From Planctomycetota bacterium (GTDB taxonomy: Bacteria > Planctomycetota > UBA1135): a stretch of 52,380 bases of DNA. Below the pieces are notes generated by a model, which made no database searches, was not told the origin of the DNA, and was given only the letters and a program-made list of their open reading frames with translations. The DNA is taken from positions 1-52,380 of the forward strand of contig JAAESM010000006.1 in the NCBI GenBank assembly GCA_024229395.1. The letters run 5' to 3'. Position numbers and translations under genes: made by a program. This document shows, in pieces, positions 41,374 through 50,594 of the stretch. The number at the start of each line of letters is the position of its first letter. Positions within the stretch are counted from its first letter, which is position 1.

Positions 41374-43353
41374 ATGGGGATGAAGTTCGTCATCCCTCTG
41401 CTCCTGGTCCTTGGTGCTGTGCTGTCACCATGGTTCGTTTCGCTTTCCGCCGACGAAGGCGAGTGGCTGCCGGAGCAACTGCATAAGCTTGACTGGGCAG
41501 ACCTGGAATCGCGTGGTCTGGAATTGAGCGCCACCGACATCTGGAATGGTGAGTCCGGCTTGTTGTCGGCCGCCGTGCAGATCAACGGTTGCTCTTCCTC
41601 TTTCGTTTCCGACACCGGCCTGATCGTGACCAACCACCATTGTGGTTTCGGCGCGATCAATGCGGCGAGCACGGTCGAGAACAACATCTTGCGTGATGGC
41701 TTCGTCTCGAAGAACAATAAGGAAGAGATTCCTGCTCCAGGTTATCGAGTCAGCTTCGTGCGTAAGTACGAAGACGTGACCGAGCTCATGCACGCAGCAG
41801 CGGAGAACGCAGGTCCGGATCCAGCAGCACAATGGGCGGCCGTCCAATCGGAACGACGTCGGCTGGAAAAGGAAGCGCAAGGACCTGATTCGAGCGCGAT
41901 CGTGGTGCCTTACTTTGAAGGGCGTGAATGGCGACGTATCTGGCGCACCGTCTTGAGTGATGTGCGTTTGGTTTATGCGCCACCACGTGCGGTTGGTGAA
42001 TATGGTGGTGAGACCGACAACTGGATGTGGCCACGGCACACTGGCGACTTCAGTTTCTTCCGCGCTTATGTCGCGCCGGATGGTTCGCCTGCTTCGTACT
42101 CGGCCGATAACGTTCCTTTCCAGCCGGAACACTTCCTGAAGGTCTCACCGGAAGGCGTAGATGAAGGCGACTTCGTGATGATTCTTGGGTACCCAGGAAG
42201 CACCAGTCGTTATCTCTCATCGATCGCTGTCGCCGCGCGCGAGTCCTACTACTACCCGGCGCGTTACAAGGTCTTCGATGCAGTCATCAAGGCTTACGAA
42301 GAGATCGGTACGCGCAGCCCTGAGTTGGAACTTGCGGTGCAGTCTTCGATCAAGAGTTTCGCCAATGGTTTCAAGAACGCCGATGGCATGGTTTGGGGTC
42401 TGGCACGTAATAAGGTGGTGGACCGCAAGACTTCCGAAGAACGCGAGTTCCGCGCGTGGGTCGCTGCCGATGCATCGCGCACCAAGCGTTTCGGCGATGT
42501 GCTCGATGAGTTGTTGGTCTTGGACTTGAAAGAGTATGAGCGCCAGCAGCACGACTTCGTATTGAGTCAGATCCAATATCGTTCCAACGCAATGCGCGGT
42601 TATCTGCGCGCTGCCATGTCGGGCCGCGAGGTCGTTAATGAAACGCTCGAGGACATGATGGGGGACTACGCCCTGGTCGATGAGCGCGTGTTGACCGTGT
42701 TGTTCGAGATGGCCGATACGCTGCCGGACTCCGAACGCATCGCTGGTTATGACCAGTGGCGTGAAGCTGGCGGTAACCTCGACACCCTAGGGGACTTGGC
42801 AACCGCTTTGGCCGATGAGATCCAAGAGCAGCGCGAGTTCAAGAACTCCATGTCCGGTCGTCGCCTGACGGTTGGCGCGAAGTGGATTGAAGCACAAGAG
42901 CTTTGGCGCGGCAAGACTTTCTACCCCGATGCCAACTCCACCTTGCGCGTCTCGACCGCAACGGTGAAAGGTTATGAGCCGCGCGATGGCGTTTGGCATG
43001 TGCCGCATACCACGGTCGATGGCTTGATTGCCAAGAACCAAGGTGGCGGTGATTTTGAAGTACCGAACGAGATCCTGCAGGCTGTGCATGCCGATCCGGA
43101 GTTGGCCGAGACCACGGTCTGCTTCCTGGCGGATGGCGATACGACTGGCGGCAACTCCGGCTCACCAGTGGTGGATAGCAAGGGTCGCTTGGTCGGCCTG
43201 AACTTCGATCGCGTATTCGAGAACGTCAGCGGCGACTTCGGTTGGAATTCCGAGCGCTCGCGCAACATCTCGGTGGACATGCAATATGTGCTGTGGCTGA
43301 TGCGCGACATCTGGCCATCGCCACGTCTGTTGAAAGAGATGGGTGTGGAGTAA
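41374..43353 (+). CDS. S46 family dipeptidyl peptidase, DPP11-like
   Basis: An exported serine exopeptidase of 659 residues that cuts dipeptides from peptide N-termini. After a signal peptide (to about residue 26) come the catalytic His in LIVTNHHCGFG (His89), the Asp in TDNWMWPRHTGDF, and Ser595 in TTGGNSGSPV. Arg613, 18 residues after the serine, occupies the position I recall as Arg673 in Porphyromonas DPP11, which confers Asp/Glu preference at P1, where DPP7 has Gly. An ATG at 41380 is an alternative start. It follows the SurA-like gene by 21 bp. Confidence 0.92.
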   Translation: MGMKFVIPLLLVLGAVLSPWFVSLSADEGEWLPEQLHKLDWADLESRGLELSATDIWNGESGLLSAAVQINGCSSSFVSDTGLIVTNHHCGFGAINAASTVENNILRDGFVSKNNKEEIPAPGYRVSFVRKYEDVTELMHAAAENAGPDPAAQWAAVQSERRRLEKEAQGPDSSAIVVPYFEGREWRRIWRTVLSDVRLVYAPPRAVGEYGGETDNWMWPRHTGDFSFFRAYVAPDGSPASYSADNVPFQPEHFLKVSPEGVDEGDFVMILGYPGSTSRYLSSIAVAARESYYYPARYKVFDAVIKAYEEIGTRSPELELAVQSSIKSFANGFKNADGMVWGLARNKVVDRKTSEEREFRAWVAADASRTKRFGDVLDELLVLDLKEYERQQHDFVLSQIQYRSNAMRGYLRAAMSGREVVNETLEDMMGDYALVDERVLTVLFEMADTLPDSERIAGYDQWREAGGNLDTLGDLATALADEIQEQREFKNSMSGRRLTVGAKWIEAQELWRGKTFYPDANSTLRVSTATVKGYEPRDGVWHVPHTTVDGLIAKNQGGGDFEVPNEILQAVHADPELAETTVCFLADGDTTGGNSGSPVVDSKGRLVGLNFDRVFENVSGDFGWNSERSRNISVDMQYVLWLMRDIWPSPRLLKEMGVE

Positions 43354-43356
43354 GCG

Positions 43357-43929
43357 CTAGGCCTTTGGCTGCGTGATGACCTCAAAGGCATCGTGCAGCA
43401 GATCGGCCAAATCAGCTTTGCCATCGGCCTGTTGCCAATGATTGATGGCTGCATCCAAGGCCGCCATACATGAGCCTGCAAGAACATCATCTTGCAGGCT
43501 TCTTTCACGTCGGCCGGCAAGTGCGGCAAAGCCAGCGGCGAGTTCATCGCGTTCCTGGAGGTCATTCTGAATCGCGGCGGCGTGCACTTGCGGAGTGCGG
43601 TACAAAAACTGCACCCGACGCAGCAGGAAGTTCAGATCCCCTTGGCCGATGAGGGTGGCGATGATGGCGTCGCGGAAGGCGGGAATCGGGTCCTGTTTCT
43701 GGAACTGACGGACCAATTCCGCATCCATGTCGTATTCATCCCAGACAACAAGCGCCTCTTTGGTGCCGAAATAGCGGTACAGCGTGGACTCGGAGACACC
43801 GCCTTCCTGGGCAATATCTGCCATCGTCACTTCAGCGAAAACCTTTGTTTCAAAAAGGTTTAGGGCAATTTCTTGGAGGCGACGTTGCGCGGCCAAGCGG
43901 TTGCGTTTGCGCAGTGGAAGAGGTGTCAT
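43357..43929 (-). CDS. TetR family transcriptional regulator
   Basis: A 190-residue repressor. The ATG at 43927-43929 gives MTPLPLRKRNRLAAQRRLQE, leading straight into the HTH (VTMADIAQEGGVSESTLYRYFGTKEAL); a longer frame adds 19 residues that would overlap the presumed operator. The C-terminal ligand domain is not diagnostic, though ELVRQFQKQDP with a long basic N-terminus is like MftR/actinobacterial-type TetRs. Divergent from the DUF418 gene, which it probably controls. Confidence 0.9.
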   Translation of the reverse strand: MTPLPLRKRNRLAAQRRLQEIALNLFETKVFAEVTMADIAQEGGVSESTLYRYFGTKEALVVWDEYDMDAELVRQFQKQDPIPAFRDAIIATLIGQGDLNFLLRRVQFLYRTPQVHAAAIQNDLQERDELAAGFAALAGRRERSLQDDVLAGSCMAALDAAINHWQQADGKADLADLLHDAFEVITQPKA

Positions 43930-43950
43930 GGGAATCCAGGATAGCAAAAT

Positions 43951-43986
43951 TATGAAAGTCACGCCCAAAGTGAAGGTGACTGTCAT
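43951..43986. promoter_or_regulatory. Candidate TetR operator (inverted repeat)
   Basis: TATGAAAGTCAC-12 bases-GTGACTGTCATA: 11 of 12 positions pair between the arms. The right arm contains the small palindrome TGAC-T-GTCA, and the left arm the close variant TGAAAGTCA. It lies 22 bp from the TetR start, between the two divergent genes, the usual place for an autoregulated operator. Confidence 0.6.
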
Positions 43987-43997
43987 ATACTCGAATC

Positions 43998-44057
43998 ATG
44001 TCCGCGAATTCCCAGCAACACGATTCTCAACGCCGACGTCTCGGCAAAAGAAGTTGA
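43998..44057 (+). other. Possible 19-codon leader ORF coupled to the DUF418 gene
   Basis: ATG at 43998 opens MSANSQQHDSQRRRLGKRS and stops at TGA 44055-44057, so the stop overlaps the TTG start of the membrane protein gene (TTGA). It lies immediately after the inverted repeat. It may be a leader peptide coupling translation, or the real N-terminus of the membrane protein after a frameshift. Confidence 0.4.
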
Positions 44058-45169
44058 CCGACTCCTACCCTAAACCAGGAGCTTCCGGCTCCAAGCGCAT
44101 CCTAGGTTTCGATCTTGCTCGCGCACTCGCAGTGTTCGGCATGGTGCTCGTGAACTTCAAGGTGGTTATGGGTGCTGGAAACCAAGGCCCTGATTGGTTG
44201 GTGCAACTGGCTAGCCTTTTCGACGGGCGCGCAGCCGCGTTGTTTGTCGTTCTTGCCGGTGTCGGGATCGCACTCATGTCCAAACGTGCGCGTGAAACCG
44301 GTGACCCGACCTTATTGGCTGCGAATCGTCGCACTTTACTGAAACGCGCTACCTTCCTTTTTGTCGTGGGCCTTCTTTACATGCCACTTTGGCCAGCAGA
44401 CATCTTGCACCTCTACGGTGTGTACCTTGCACTCGCCGCTTTGGCCTTGGGCGCTTCGGCAAAGAGGATCGTGTTTGGCATTGCACTTGTCGTGATCGCC
44501 TTCGCCGTCATGATGAACACCTTGAACTACAGCCAAGGATGGAATTGGCCCACACTTTCTTATTCAGGGTTCTGGACTCCGGCTGGCATGCTGCGCCATA
44601 CGTTCTTTAATGGCTTTCACCCAGTATTGCCGTGGATCGCCTTTTTACTGTTGGGCATGTTGCTTGGTCGCATTGACTTGGCTTCTTCTCCACGAGCGCG
44701 CCGACGTGTCTTCTTATGTGGGATAGGCGTCATGATTGCGGCGGAATCCATCAGTTGGATTCTCGTCGATCACTTCTCTCAAGGTGCCAACTTTCTGGAA
44801 CGCATTGATGTGGTTTCCCTTTACGGAACCGAACCCATGCCGCCGATGCCTCTCTATATGTTCTCTGCTGGTGGGTTGGCCTGCAGCATCATCGCGGTCG
44901 CCGTGGCACTTGGTGAACGATTCCCGCACGCACGCTGGGTTTCTCCGCTTGTCGCCACCGGCCAACTTACGCTCACGCTTTACGTTGCACATGTCGTGAT
45001 TGGAATGGGAATCCTAGAGTCTGCAGGCCGCTTGGAGAACCAGTCTTTACCCTTCGCCTTCCTTGCGGCAGCGACCTTCTGCACCATCAGCATGGTGCTC
45101 TCCTTTCTTTATCGAAAGCGTTTCCAGCATGGCCCGCTTGAAGCAATGATGCGTTTCCTGACGCGTTGA
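44054..45169 (+). CDS. DUF418-like polytopic membrane protein
   Basis: About 371 residues with eight to ten helices. It starts with RILGFDLARALAVFGMVLVNF, the family N-terminus (RIxxLDxLRGxAxxGMxLVN), and has the conserved C-terminal block HARWVSPLVATGQLTLTLYVAHVVIG. Function of the family is unknown, with transport or acyl transfer suggested. The frame is open upstream to 43784 but this would cross the TetR gene, so I choose TTG 44054. That TTG overlaps the TGA of a 19-codon ORF starting at 43998. Confidence 0.75.
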   Translation: MTDSYPKPGASGSKRILGFDLARALAVFGMVLVNFKVVMGAGNQGPDWLVQLASLFDGRAAALFVVLAGVGIALMSKRARETGDPTLLAANRRTLLKRATFLFVVGLLYMPLWPADILHLYGVYLALAALALGASAKRIVFGIALVVIAFAVMMNTLNYSQGWNWPTLSYSGFWTPAGMLRHTFFNGFHPVLPWIAFLLLGMLLGRIDLASSPRARRRVFLCGIGVMIAAESISWILVDHFSQGANFLERIDVVSLYGTEPMPPMPLYMFSAGGLACSIIAVAVALGERFPHARWVSPLVATGQLTLTLYVAHVVIGMGILESAGRLENQSLPFAFLAAATFCTISMVLSFLYRKRFQHGPLEAMMRFLTR

Positions 45170-45208
45170 TGTGCGTGCAACCAATGGGGTTGATAGATTG
45201 CTGATGTA

Positions 45209-45676
45209 GTGTCGCAATCCGAATCCCCCTCGCTCACCGTCCGCCAGACCACCATCAACGACTTGGAATTATTGGTGCCCTTGTTCAATGGCTATCGTCA
45301 GTTCTACAAGCAGCCATCGGATTCATCGATCGCACGAGACTTCCTGCGTGATCGCTTCGAGCAGCAGCAATCGGTGGTCTTCATCGCCGAATCGACCGAC
45401 AGCGCGCCACTGGGGTTCACTCAACTCTTCCCGAGTTTCTCATCGGTTTCCGCGGCACGCATCTTCGTGCTCAACGATCTCTATGTTTACGCTCAAGCCC
45501 GACGTCTTGGCGCAGATGCCGCATTGCTTCGCGCTGCCGCCGAATACGCACGTTCTGTTGATGCGGCTTACTTGATGCTCTCTACCGCCATCGACAACAT
45601 TGCCGCCTAATCCCTCTACGAGGCAGAAGGTTGGCAACGTGATGAGGAATACTACACCTACAACCTGAGTCTTTAG
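45209..45676 (+). pseudogene. GNAT acetyltransferase interrupted by one nonsense codon
   Basis: GTG start at 45209. The GNAT fold is recognisable: LTVRQTTINDLELLVPLF, IFVLNDLYVYAQARRLGADAALL (acetyl-CoA site), and AYLMLSTAIDNIAA. A TAA at 45608-45610 interrupts the final motif. The same frame then continues SLYEAEGWQRDEEYYTYNLSL to TAG 45674-45676, exactly the expected end of the family (xAQxLYExxGW). The stop stands where CAA (Gln) is usual, so one C-to-T change explains it. Function is probably lost, as the last strand would be missing. Confidence 0.8.
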
Positions 45677-46305
45677 ACTAGGCCGGCGACGCCCAAACCG
45701 CGCTCGAACTTAGAGGCGATCGCGGGTTGCCAATCGGTGCGGTCGATCAATCGCTTCGACACGGTGCGCAGGTCGTTTTCACTGCCTTCCTTCAGTTCCA
45801 GTTCTACTTCAAAGCCAAGATCAACCGCATCTTGGCCCTCCCAGCGGATCTGATCCATACTAGCTTCGAGCTTCAGGCCTTCCTCGGTGACAATGTCAAA
45901 CTGCATGCGATCCTGGCGAATATGGAACAACTGCCACAGGGTCTTATCGCCAACCAGAGGCGTCAATTTGCCGCCTAGGACGCCGTCGTCGAAATCCAAC
46001 TCCACGCCGCCATCCCATTCCACATCTTGTTCCAGCTCGGTGCGGCAAGCGATGCCATCCGGCGAAGGCTGTGACAGCGCCTTCATGGTGAGCTGTTGCT
46101 TGCCGGCGCTATCGCGCAAACGCAATGCCCAACCATCGCGGAAGATATCCAGGTCTGGCGTGTCCAGGTAATGGTCCAACGTCACGTGCCTCCGAACGTC
46201 TGAAATCTGATAACCCAGAGCCTTGATGTGTTCGGGTAGCATCAGCAACTCGTCGGCACTTGGCGCGACCAGCTTCGCTTCGATTTCATGGCTGCTAGCA
46301 GTCAT
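45673..46305 (-). CDS. CYTH domain phosphatase/cyclase-like protein
   Basis: A 210-residue triphosphate-tunnel protein. The defining ExExK motif is HEIEAKLV (Glu7, Glu9, Lys11), with further tunnel residues in LDHYLDTPDLD, WALRLRD, QLTMKA and FEVELELKEG. Bacterial members mostly hydrolyse inorganic triphosphate or thiamine triphosphate. There is no CHAD domain. The stop overlaps the end of the broken acetyltransferase by 4 bp. Divergent from the membrane protein gene at 46362. Confidence 0.88.
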   Translation of the reverse strand: MTASSHEIEAKLVAPSADELLMLPEHIKALGYQISDVRRHVTLDHYLDTPDLDIFRDGWALRLRDSAGKQQLTMKALSQPSPDGIACRTELEQDVEWDGGVELDFDDGVLGGKLTPLVGDKTLWQLFHIRQDRMQFDIVTEEGLKLEASMDQIRWEGQDAVDLGFEVELELKEGSENDLRTVSKRLIDRTDWQPAIASKFERGLGVAGLV

Positions 46306-46361
46306 TGTTACCTAGCGTACCAGTGCGTCCTGAAGCGCCAGCGGCGAACATCAGAAAATCA

Positions 46362-46997
46362 ATGTCCAGCAAATTCCCTCCCTACCTTAAGTTCGACGCC
46401 AAGCCGAGCGCCGATGCCCTAGCTGTCGTGCTTGGTCCGGACTTCGCTTCGAGTGGAGTGAGCTTTGTCGAGACCGAACACGAAATCATCATGGCCCCAC
46501 CGCATATTCCGCTGCGCGCCATTATTGTGTTCAACCTCTTGTTCTCTGCGGTCATCTCGGCTGCGCCCTGGGTCCTGCCACGTTTCGGCATCGCAATGCC
46601 TTCGAACATCACCCCCACAGGGATTTGGATTGCGACGGGCGCCTTGTGGCTGCTGATCAACCCGACCTTCCTAGGCGTCATGTATTGGTGGCATCGCACC
46701 ACACAGAAGATCGGCCCTGGCGCAATCGTGGACAAACATTCGCGCGAACTCCACCTTCCGTGGCTTGACGTGACCGTGCCGGAAAACCAAATCCACTACT
46801 TCGTGGAGATGAACGGTCGTCACCGCTACGGCGGGCAGAATGCTCAGGTCGGTCAATACAGTGTGTTGTTCGAGGATGACCAGGACGTTTTGTTCCTGGC
46901 ACCAATCGCACGGCTGAACACCAAGATCCTCGGCAAGAGCAAGCTTAAGGAACTCGCAGATTTCTATGGAGTGCGCATGCGCCAAGTGCGCCTATGA
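46362..46997 (+). CDS. Membrane protein of unknown function (two helices)
   Basis: About 211 residues. ATG 46362 (MSSKFPPYLKFD) is chosen over an upstream start that overlaps the CYTH promoter region. Two hydrophobic segments, IIVFNLLFSAVISAAPWVLP and IATGALWLLINPTFLGVMYW, flank a short loop; the C-terminal 110 residues are soluble and resemble a PH-like/DUF3592-type cytoplasmic domain (IVDKHSRELHLPWLDVTVPENQI). I do not recognise the family firmly. It is followed by a bidirectional terminator. Confidence 0.7.
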   Translation: MSSKFPPYLKFDAKPSADALAVVLGPDFASSGVSFVETEHEIIMAPPHIPLRAIIVFNLLFSAVISAAPWVLPRFGIAMPSNITPTGIWIATGALWLLINPTFLGVMYWWHRTTQKIGPGAIVDKHSRELHLPWLDVTVPENQIHYFVEMNGRHRYGGQNAQVGQYSVLFEDDQDVLFLAPIARLNTKILGKSKLKELADFYGVRMRQVRL

Positions 46998-46998
46998 G

Positions 46999-47034
46999 AA
47001 AAGCGCCGGGACTCTTTCGAATCCCGGCGCTTTT
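46999..47034. terminator. Bidirectional terminator between the membrane protein and sdh operon
   Basis: AAAAGCGCCGGGA-10 bases-TCCCGGCGCTTTT is a perfect 13-bp stem with A and T runs on its outer edges. It serves the plus gene ending at 46997 and the minus sdhB gene ending at 47054. Confidence 0.88.
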
Positions 47035-47053
47035 GAATAAGCGAAGCAGCGCT

Positions 47054-47803
47054 CTAGCTTTCGCTACACATCGTTGCCTTGAAGAAATCGCGGTTCATCT
47101 TGGCGATGAACTTGACCGGAATCTCCTTCGGGCAGACGGCTTCACACTCGTAGTGGTTCGAGCAGGCACCGAAGCCTTCGGCATCCATCTGCGCGACCAT
47201 GTCGCGCGCGCGCTTGTAGCGCTCAGGCTGACCTTGCGGCAGGTGCGCCAAGTGACCGATCTTGGCCGAGACGAACAACATGGCCGAACCATTCGGGCAG
47301 CTCGCCACACATGCACCACAACCGATACAGGCTGCGGCGTCCATGGAGGTATCGCTATCCGGTTTCGGGATTGGCAAGCAATTGGCATCTTGCGCTGCAC
47401 CAGCATTGATCGACACATAACCACCCGCTTGCACGATGCGGTCGAAGGACGAACGATCCACGACCAAGTCGCGGACTACTGGGAAAGCGAGCGAACGCCA
47501 TGGCTCGATATGGATCGCGTCGCCATCCTTGAAGCTGCGCATGTGCAACTGGCAGGTGGTGATCGCCGCATCGGGACCGTGCGCAATGCCGTTGATCATC
47601 AACGAGCAGGTTCCACAGATGCCTTCACGGCAATCGTGGTCGAAGGCGATCGGCTCCTTGCCTTCGTTGATCAGGTTCTCGTTGACCAGGTCGAGCATCT
47701 CGAGGAAGGACATGTCTTCCGACACGCCATCCACGGTGTACTCCTTCATACCGCCAGTGTCGGTACTGTTCTTCTGGCGCCAAACGTGGAGGGTGATTCT
47801 CAT
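47054..47803 (-). CDS. sdhB: Succinate dehydrogenase iron-sulfur subunit
   Basis: Electron-transfer subunit of complex II, 249 residues. The [2Fe-2S] site is [10 protein letters not shown] plus TTCQLHM, the [4Fe-4S] and [3Fe-4S] clusters are held by [13 protein letters not shown] and the downstream [16 protein letters not shown]. The sequence is of the Bacteroides/Bdellovibrio type B kind. Start supported by AGAGG seven bases upstream. Last gene of sdhCAB; a strong terminator follows. Confidence 0.96.
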   Translation of the reverse strand: MRITLHVWRQKNSTDTGGMKEYTVDGVSEDMSFLEMLDLVNENLINEGKEPIAFDHDCREGICGTCSLMINGIAHGPDAAITTCQLHMRSFKDGDAIHIEPWRSLAFPVVRDLVVDRSSFDRIVQAGGYVSINAGAAQDANCLPIPKPDSDTSMDAAACIGCGACVASCPNGSAMLFVSAKIGHLAHLPQGQPERYKRARDMVAQMDAEGFGACSNHYECEAVCPKEIPVKFIAKMNRDFFKATMCSES

Positions 47804-47813
47804 TTCTTTGCCT

Positions 47814-49745
47814 CTACTTGTAGCTACGGGTGGTGAGTTTGACGTTCTCGAAGATCAACTCTTCCTTGGTGAGTTCCGGCGCAGCGCCTTCACCCATGTA
47901 TTCCCAAACCGAAGCGTTGACGAAGTTCACGTCGTCGCGCTGTGCTTCGCCTTCCTCGTTTTGGTGTTCCTCGCGGTAGTGACCACCGCAGGATTCCTCA
48001 CGCGTGAGCGCATCGTGGCACATGGTTTCGGCGAAGTCGAGGAAGTCAGCGACACGGCTAGCCTTCTCAAGCTCTGGGTTGAATTCGGCCACATCGCCAG
48101 GGATGCGCACGTCTTTCCAGAACTCCTCGCGGACTTTCGGGATCTCCACCAAGGCTTGCTTCAAGCCTTCGGCGGTACGACCCATGCCGCAGTTTTCCCA
48201 CATGATCAAACCAAGACGCTTGTGGAAGTGATCGACCGACTTGGTGCCCTTGATGGCCATCAACTTGTCGATCCGCGCGCGCACTTCGCCTTCGACCTTG
48301 TCGAATTCGGCGTGCGAGGTGGTGACTTTCTTGTCCGCATCCATGGCACCATGGTTGGCGAGATAATCACTCACCGTGTAAGGCGCGACGAAGTAACCAT
48401 CGGCAAGACCTTGCATCAGTGCGGAAGCACCGAGGCGGTTGGCGCCGTGGTCGGAGAAGTTTGCCTCACCTAGGCAGAACAAGCCAGGGATGGTCGTCTG
48501 CAAGTTGTAATCAACCCACAAACCACCCATGGTGTAGTGCACTGCAGGGAAGATGCGCATCGGAACCTTGTAAGGGTTCTCCGCGGTGATCTTCTCGTAC
48601 ATCTGGAAGAGGTTGCCGTAACGAGCACGGATGACATCTTCACCAAGTCGACTGATTGCGTCGGCAAAGTCCAAGTAGACCGCCAACTTGGTGGTGCCCA
48701 CACCGTGACCAGCATCGCAACGCTCTTTGGCTGCGCGACTTGCCACATCGCGTGGAACCAAGTTACCGAAGCTTGGGTAACGACGTTCCAGGTAGTAATC
48801 GCGTTCCTCTTCAGGAATGTCATTCGGCGCACGGTCGTCGTCCTTCTTCTTGGGAACCCAAACGCGGCCATCGTTTCGCAACGATTCGGACATCAGGGTC
48901 AGCTTGGATTGGTGATCACTTGCGACTGGGATGCAGGTCGGGTGGATCTGCGTGTAGCAAGGGTTGGCGAATCCGGCACCCCGCTTATAGGCCTGCAGCG
49001 CCGCAGTGACATTGCAACCCATGGCGTTGGTCGACAGGTAGAAGACGTTGCCATAACCGCCGGTGCAGATCAGAACTGCATCCGCGGCGTGACGTGTGAT
49101 TTCACCGGTGACTAGGTTTCGGACGACGATGCCGCGTGCATGGCCATCGACCATGACCAGGTCAAGCATCTCCGAGCGCACGTGCATTTTCACGGAGCCT
49201 TGGGCGATCTGGCGGCTCAAGGACTGGTAAGCGCCGATCAGGAGTTGCTGGCCGGTCTGGCCGCGTGCGTAGAAGGTACGGCTTACTTGCGCGCCACCGA
49301 AGGAACGGTTGTCGAGCAGGCCGCCGTATTCGCGCGCGAAGGGAACACCCTGCGCGACGCATTGGTCAATGATGTCGTTCGCGACTTCGGCCAGACGATA
49401 GACGTTGGCCTCGCGGGCGCGGTAGTCACCACCTTTGATGGTGTCGTAGAACAAGCGGCGCACCGAGTCGCCATCGTTCGGGTAGTTCTTGGCGGCGTTG
49501 ATACCACCTTGCGCAGCGATCGAGTGTGCGCGTCGCGATGAATCCTGGTAGCAGAAACAATCGACGTTGTAGCCCATCTCGCCGAGCGAGGAGGCGGCCG
49601 ATGCACCAGCCAGGCCGGAGCCCACCACGATGACCTTGAACTTACGCTTGTTGGCCGGGTTCACCAACTTCAAGTTGAAGCGGTGGTTGGTCCACTTCTC
49701 TGCAAGTGGCCCTTCAGGGACTTTGGAATCTAAGTTGAATGCCAT
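47814..49745 (-). CDS. sdhA: Succinate dehydrogenase/fumarate reductase flavoprotein subunit
   Basis: Catalytic subunit (643 residues) interconverting succinate and fumarate. It has [14 protein letters not shown] for FAD, the covalent flavin histidine in [14 protein letters not shown], and active-site features in GQTGQQLL and [21 protein letters not shown] lies eight bases before the ATG. In the type B clade the direction (oxidation or fumarate reduction) cannot be told from sequence. It follows sdhC by 12 bp. Confidence 0.96.
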   Translation of the reverse strand: MAFNLDSKVPEGPLAEKWTNHRFNLKLVNPANKRKFKVIVVGSGLAGASAASSLGEMGYNVDCFCYQDSSRRAHSIAAQGGINAAKNYPNDGDSVRRLFYDTIKGGDYRAREANVYRLAEVANDIIDQCVAQGVPFAREYGGLLDNRSFGGAQVSRTFYARGQTGQQLLIGAYQSLSRQIAQGSVKMHVRSEMLDLVMVDGHARGIVVRNLVTGEITRHAADAVLICTGGYGNVFYLSTNAMGCNVTAALQAYKRGAGFANPCYTQIHPTCIPVASDHQSKLTLMSESLRNDGRVWVPKKKDDDRAPNDIPEEERDYYLERRYPSFGNLVPRDVASRAAKERCDAGHGVGTTKLAVYLDFADAISRLGEDVIRARYGNLFQMYEKITAENPYKVPMRIFPAVHYTMGGLWVDYNLQTTIPGLFCLGEANFSDHGANRLGASALMQGLADGYFVAPYTVSDYLANHGAMDADKKVTTSHAEFDKVEGEVRARIDKLMAIKGTKSVDHFHKRLGLIMWENCGMGRTAEGLKQALVEIPKVREEFWKDVRIPGDVAEFNPELEKASRVADFLDFAETMCHDALTREESCGGHYREEHQNEEGEAQRDDVNFVNASVWEYMGEGAAPELTKEELIFENVKLTTRSYK

Positions 49746-49757
49746 GTCTTTAACCCC

Positions 49758-50438
49758 TTACTTGATGAGGCCGGTAAGGGCCGCGATTGGCATCGACAAG
49801 TTGCCGATGAGGATGATGATTGCCAACACAGGACCGACCTTGTCGATGCGTGCAGCGTTCGAATCATTGCGGAAGCCCAAGGTCTGCATCAGCGAACTGA
49901 TGCCGTGACTCAAGTGCAAACACAGGACCACAGTCGCTAAGCAATAGACGATCGTGGTAAGCGGGTGCTGGAATCCTTCGATGACCATCTTGTAGACGTC
50001 GTGACCGCCGCCGTCGGGAAGCATCTGTCCATAACTTTCAGCCATATCGATGGTGCCAGTCGTGAAGTGCAAGACGTGATACACGATAAACAGGGCCACC
50101 ACGATGCCGCTGACGAGCATGGTGCGCGCCGCGAATCCGGTGGTCAGGTCTTTACGCTTTTGATAATCCACAGGGCGGGCGGCGACGCTCATGCGTACGA
50201 CCACCGCGGCGGACCAGATATGCGCGACCAAAGTCGTGAGAAGAACCAGACGGATGATCCACAGGATCGGCCCGAGTGACTGGAGGGTGTGGGCGTATTG
50301 GTTCAGCGCATCCGGTCCTAAGAAGACCTGGAGGTTGCCGACCATGTGACCGATGACGAATAGCACCAGAATGATTCCGGTGATCGCCATCAGCGCCTTT
50401 GCCCCAATGGAGGACTTCATGGTGGTGCCGAGGCTCAT
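49758..50438 (-). CDS. sdhC: Succinate dehydrogenase cytochrome b558 subunit
   Basis: Membrane anchor with five helices, 226 residues, one polypeptide carrying two haems (type B). Haem-ligand histidines lie in VIGHMVGNLQ, VAHIWSA, YHVLHFT and CLHLSHGIS. It begins KSSIGAKALMAITG, typical of the b558 family. The first six residues may not be translated, since an ATG at 50418-50420 is closer to the usual start. Confidence 0.93.
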   Translation of the reverse strand: MSLGTTMKSSIGAKALMAITGIILVLFVIGHMVGNLQVFLGPDALNQYAHTLQSLGPILWIIRLVLLTTLVAHIWSAAVVVRMSVAARPVDYQKRKDLTTGFAARTMLVSGIVVALFIVYHVLHFTTGTIDMAESYGQMLPDGGGHDVYKMVIEGFQHPLTTIVYCLATVVLCLHLSHGISSLMQTLGFRNDSNAARIDKVGPVLAIIILIGNLSMPIAALTGLIK

Positions 50439-50478
50439 TGCGGGGAAAATGATACCAATGCGGACCCGAATGTCGGGA

Positions 50479-50484
50479 ATTATA
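50479..50484 (-). promoter_or_regulatory. Candidate -10 box for the sdh operon
   Basis: A perfect TATAAT on the minus strand, about 40 bases before the sdhC start, in an AT-rich dip of the 156-bp gap between sdhC and the amidohydrolase gene. No good -35 (only TTTCTC-like) is seen 17-18 bases upstream, so this may need an activator or a different sigma factor. Confidence 0.4.
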
Positions 50485-50594
50485 ATGGCAGGATTTTTAG
50501 CCGAGAAAACTGCGTTTATGCCCGATCTAAGGCAAAATCTCCCAATGCTGCAATTGGAGCCATCCGTGCCTCTACGAATACTCCCAGATTTCGC

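Noticed and set aside
47436..48473. Plus-strand 345-codon frame opposite sdhB/sdhA
   Set aside because: It runs across two genuine genes and their junction in antisense; no recognisable domain.
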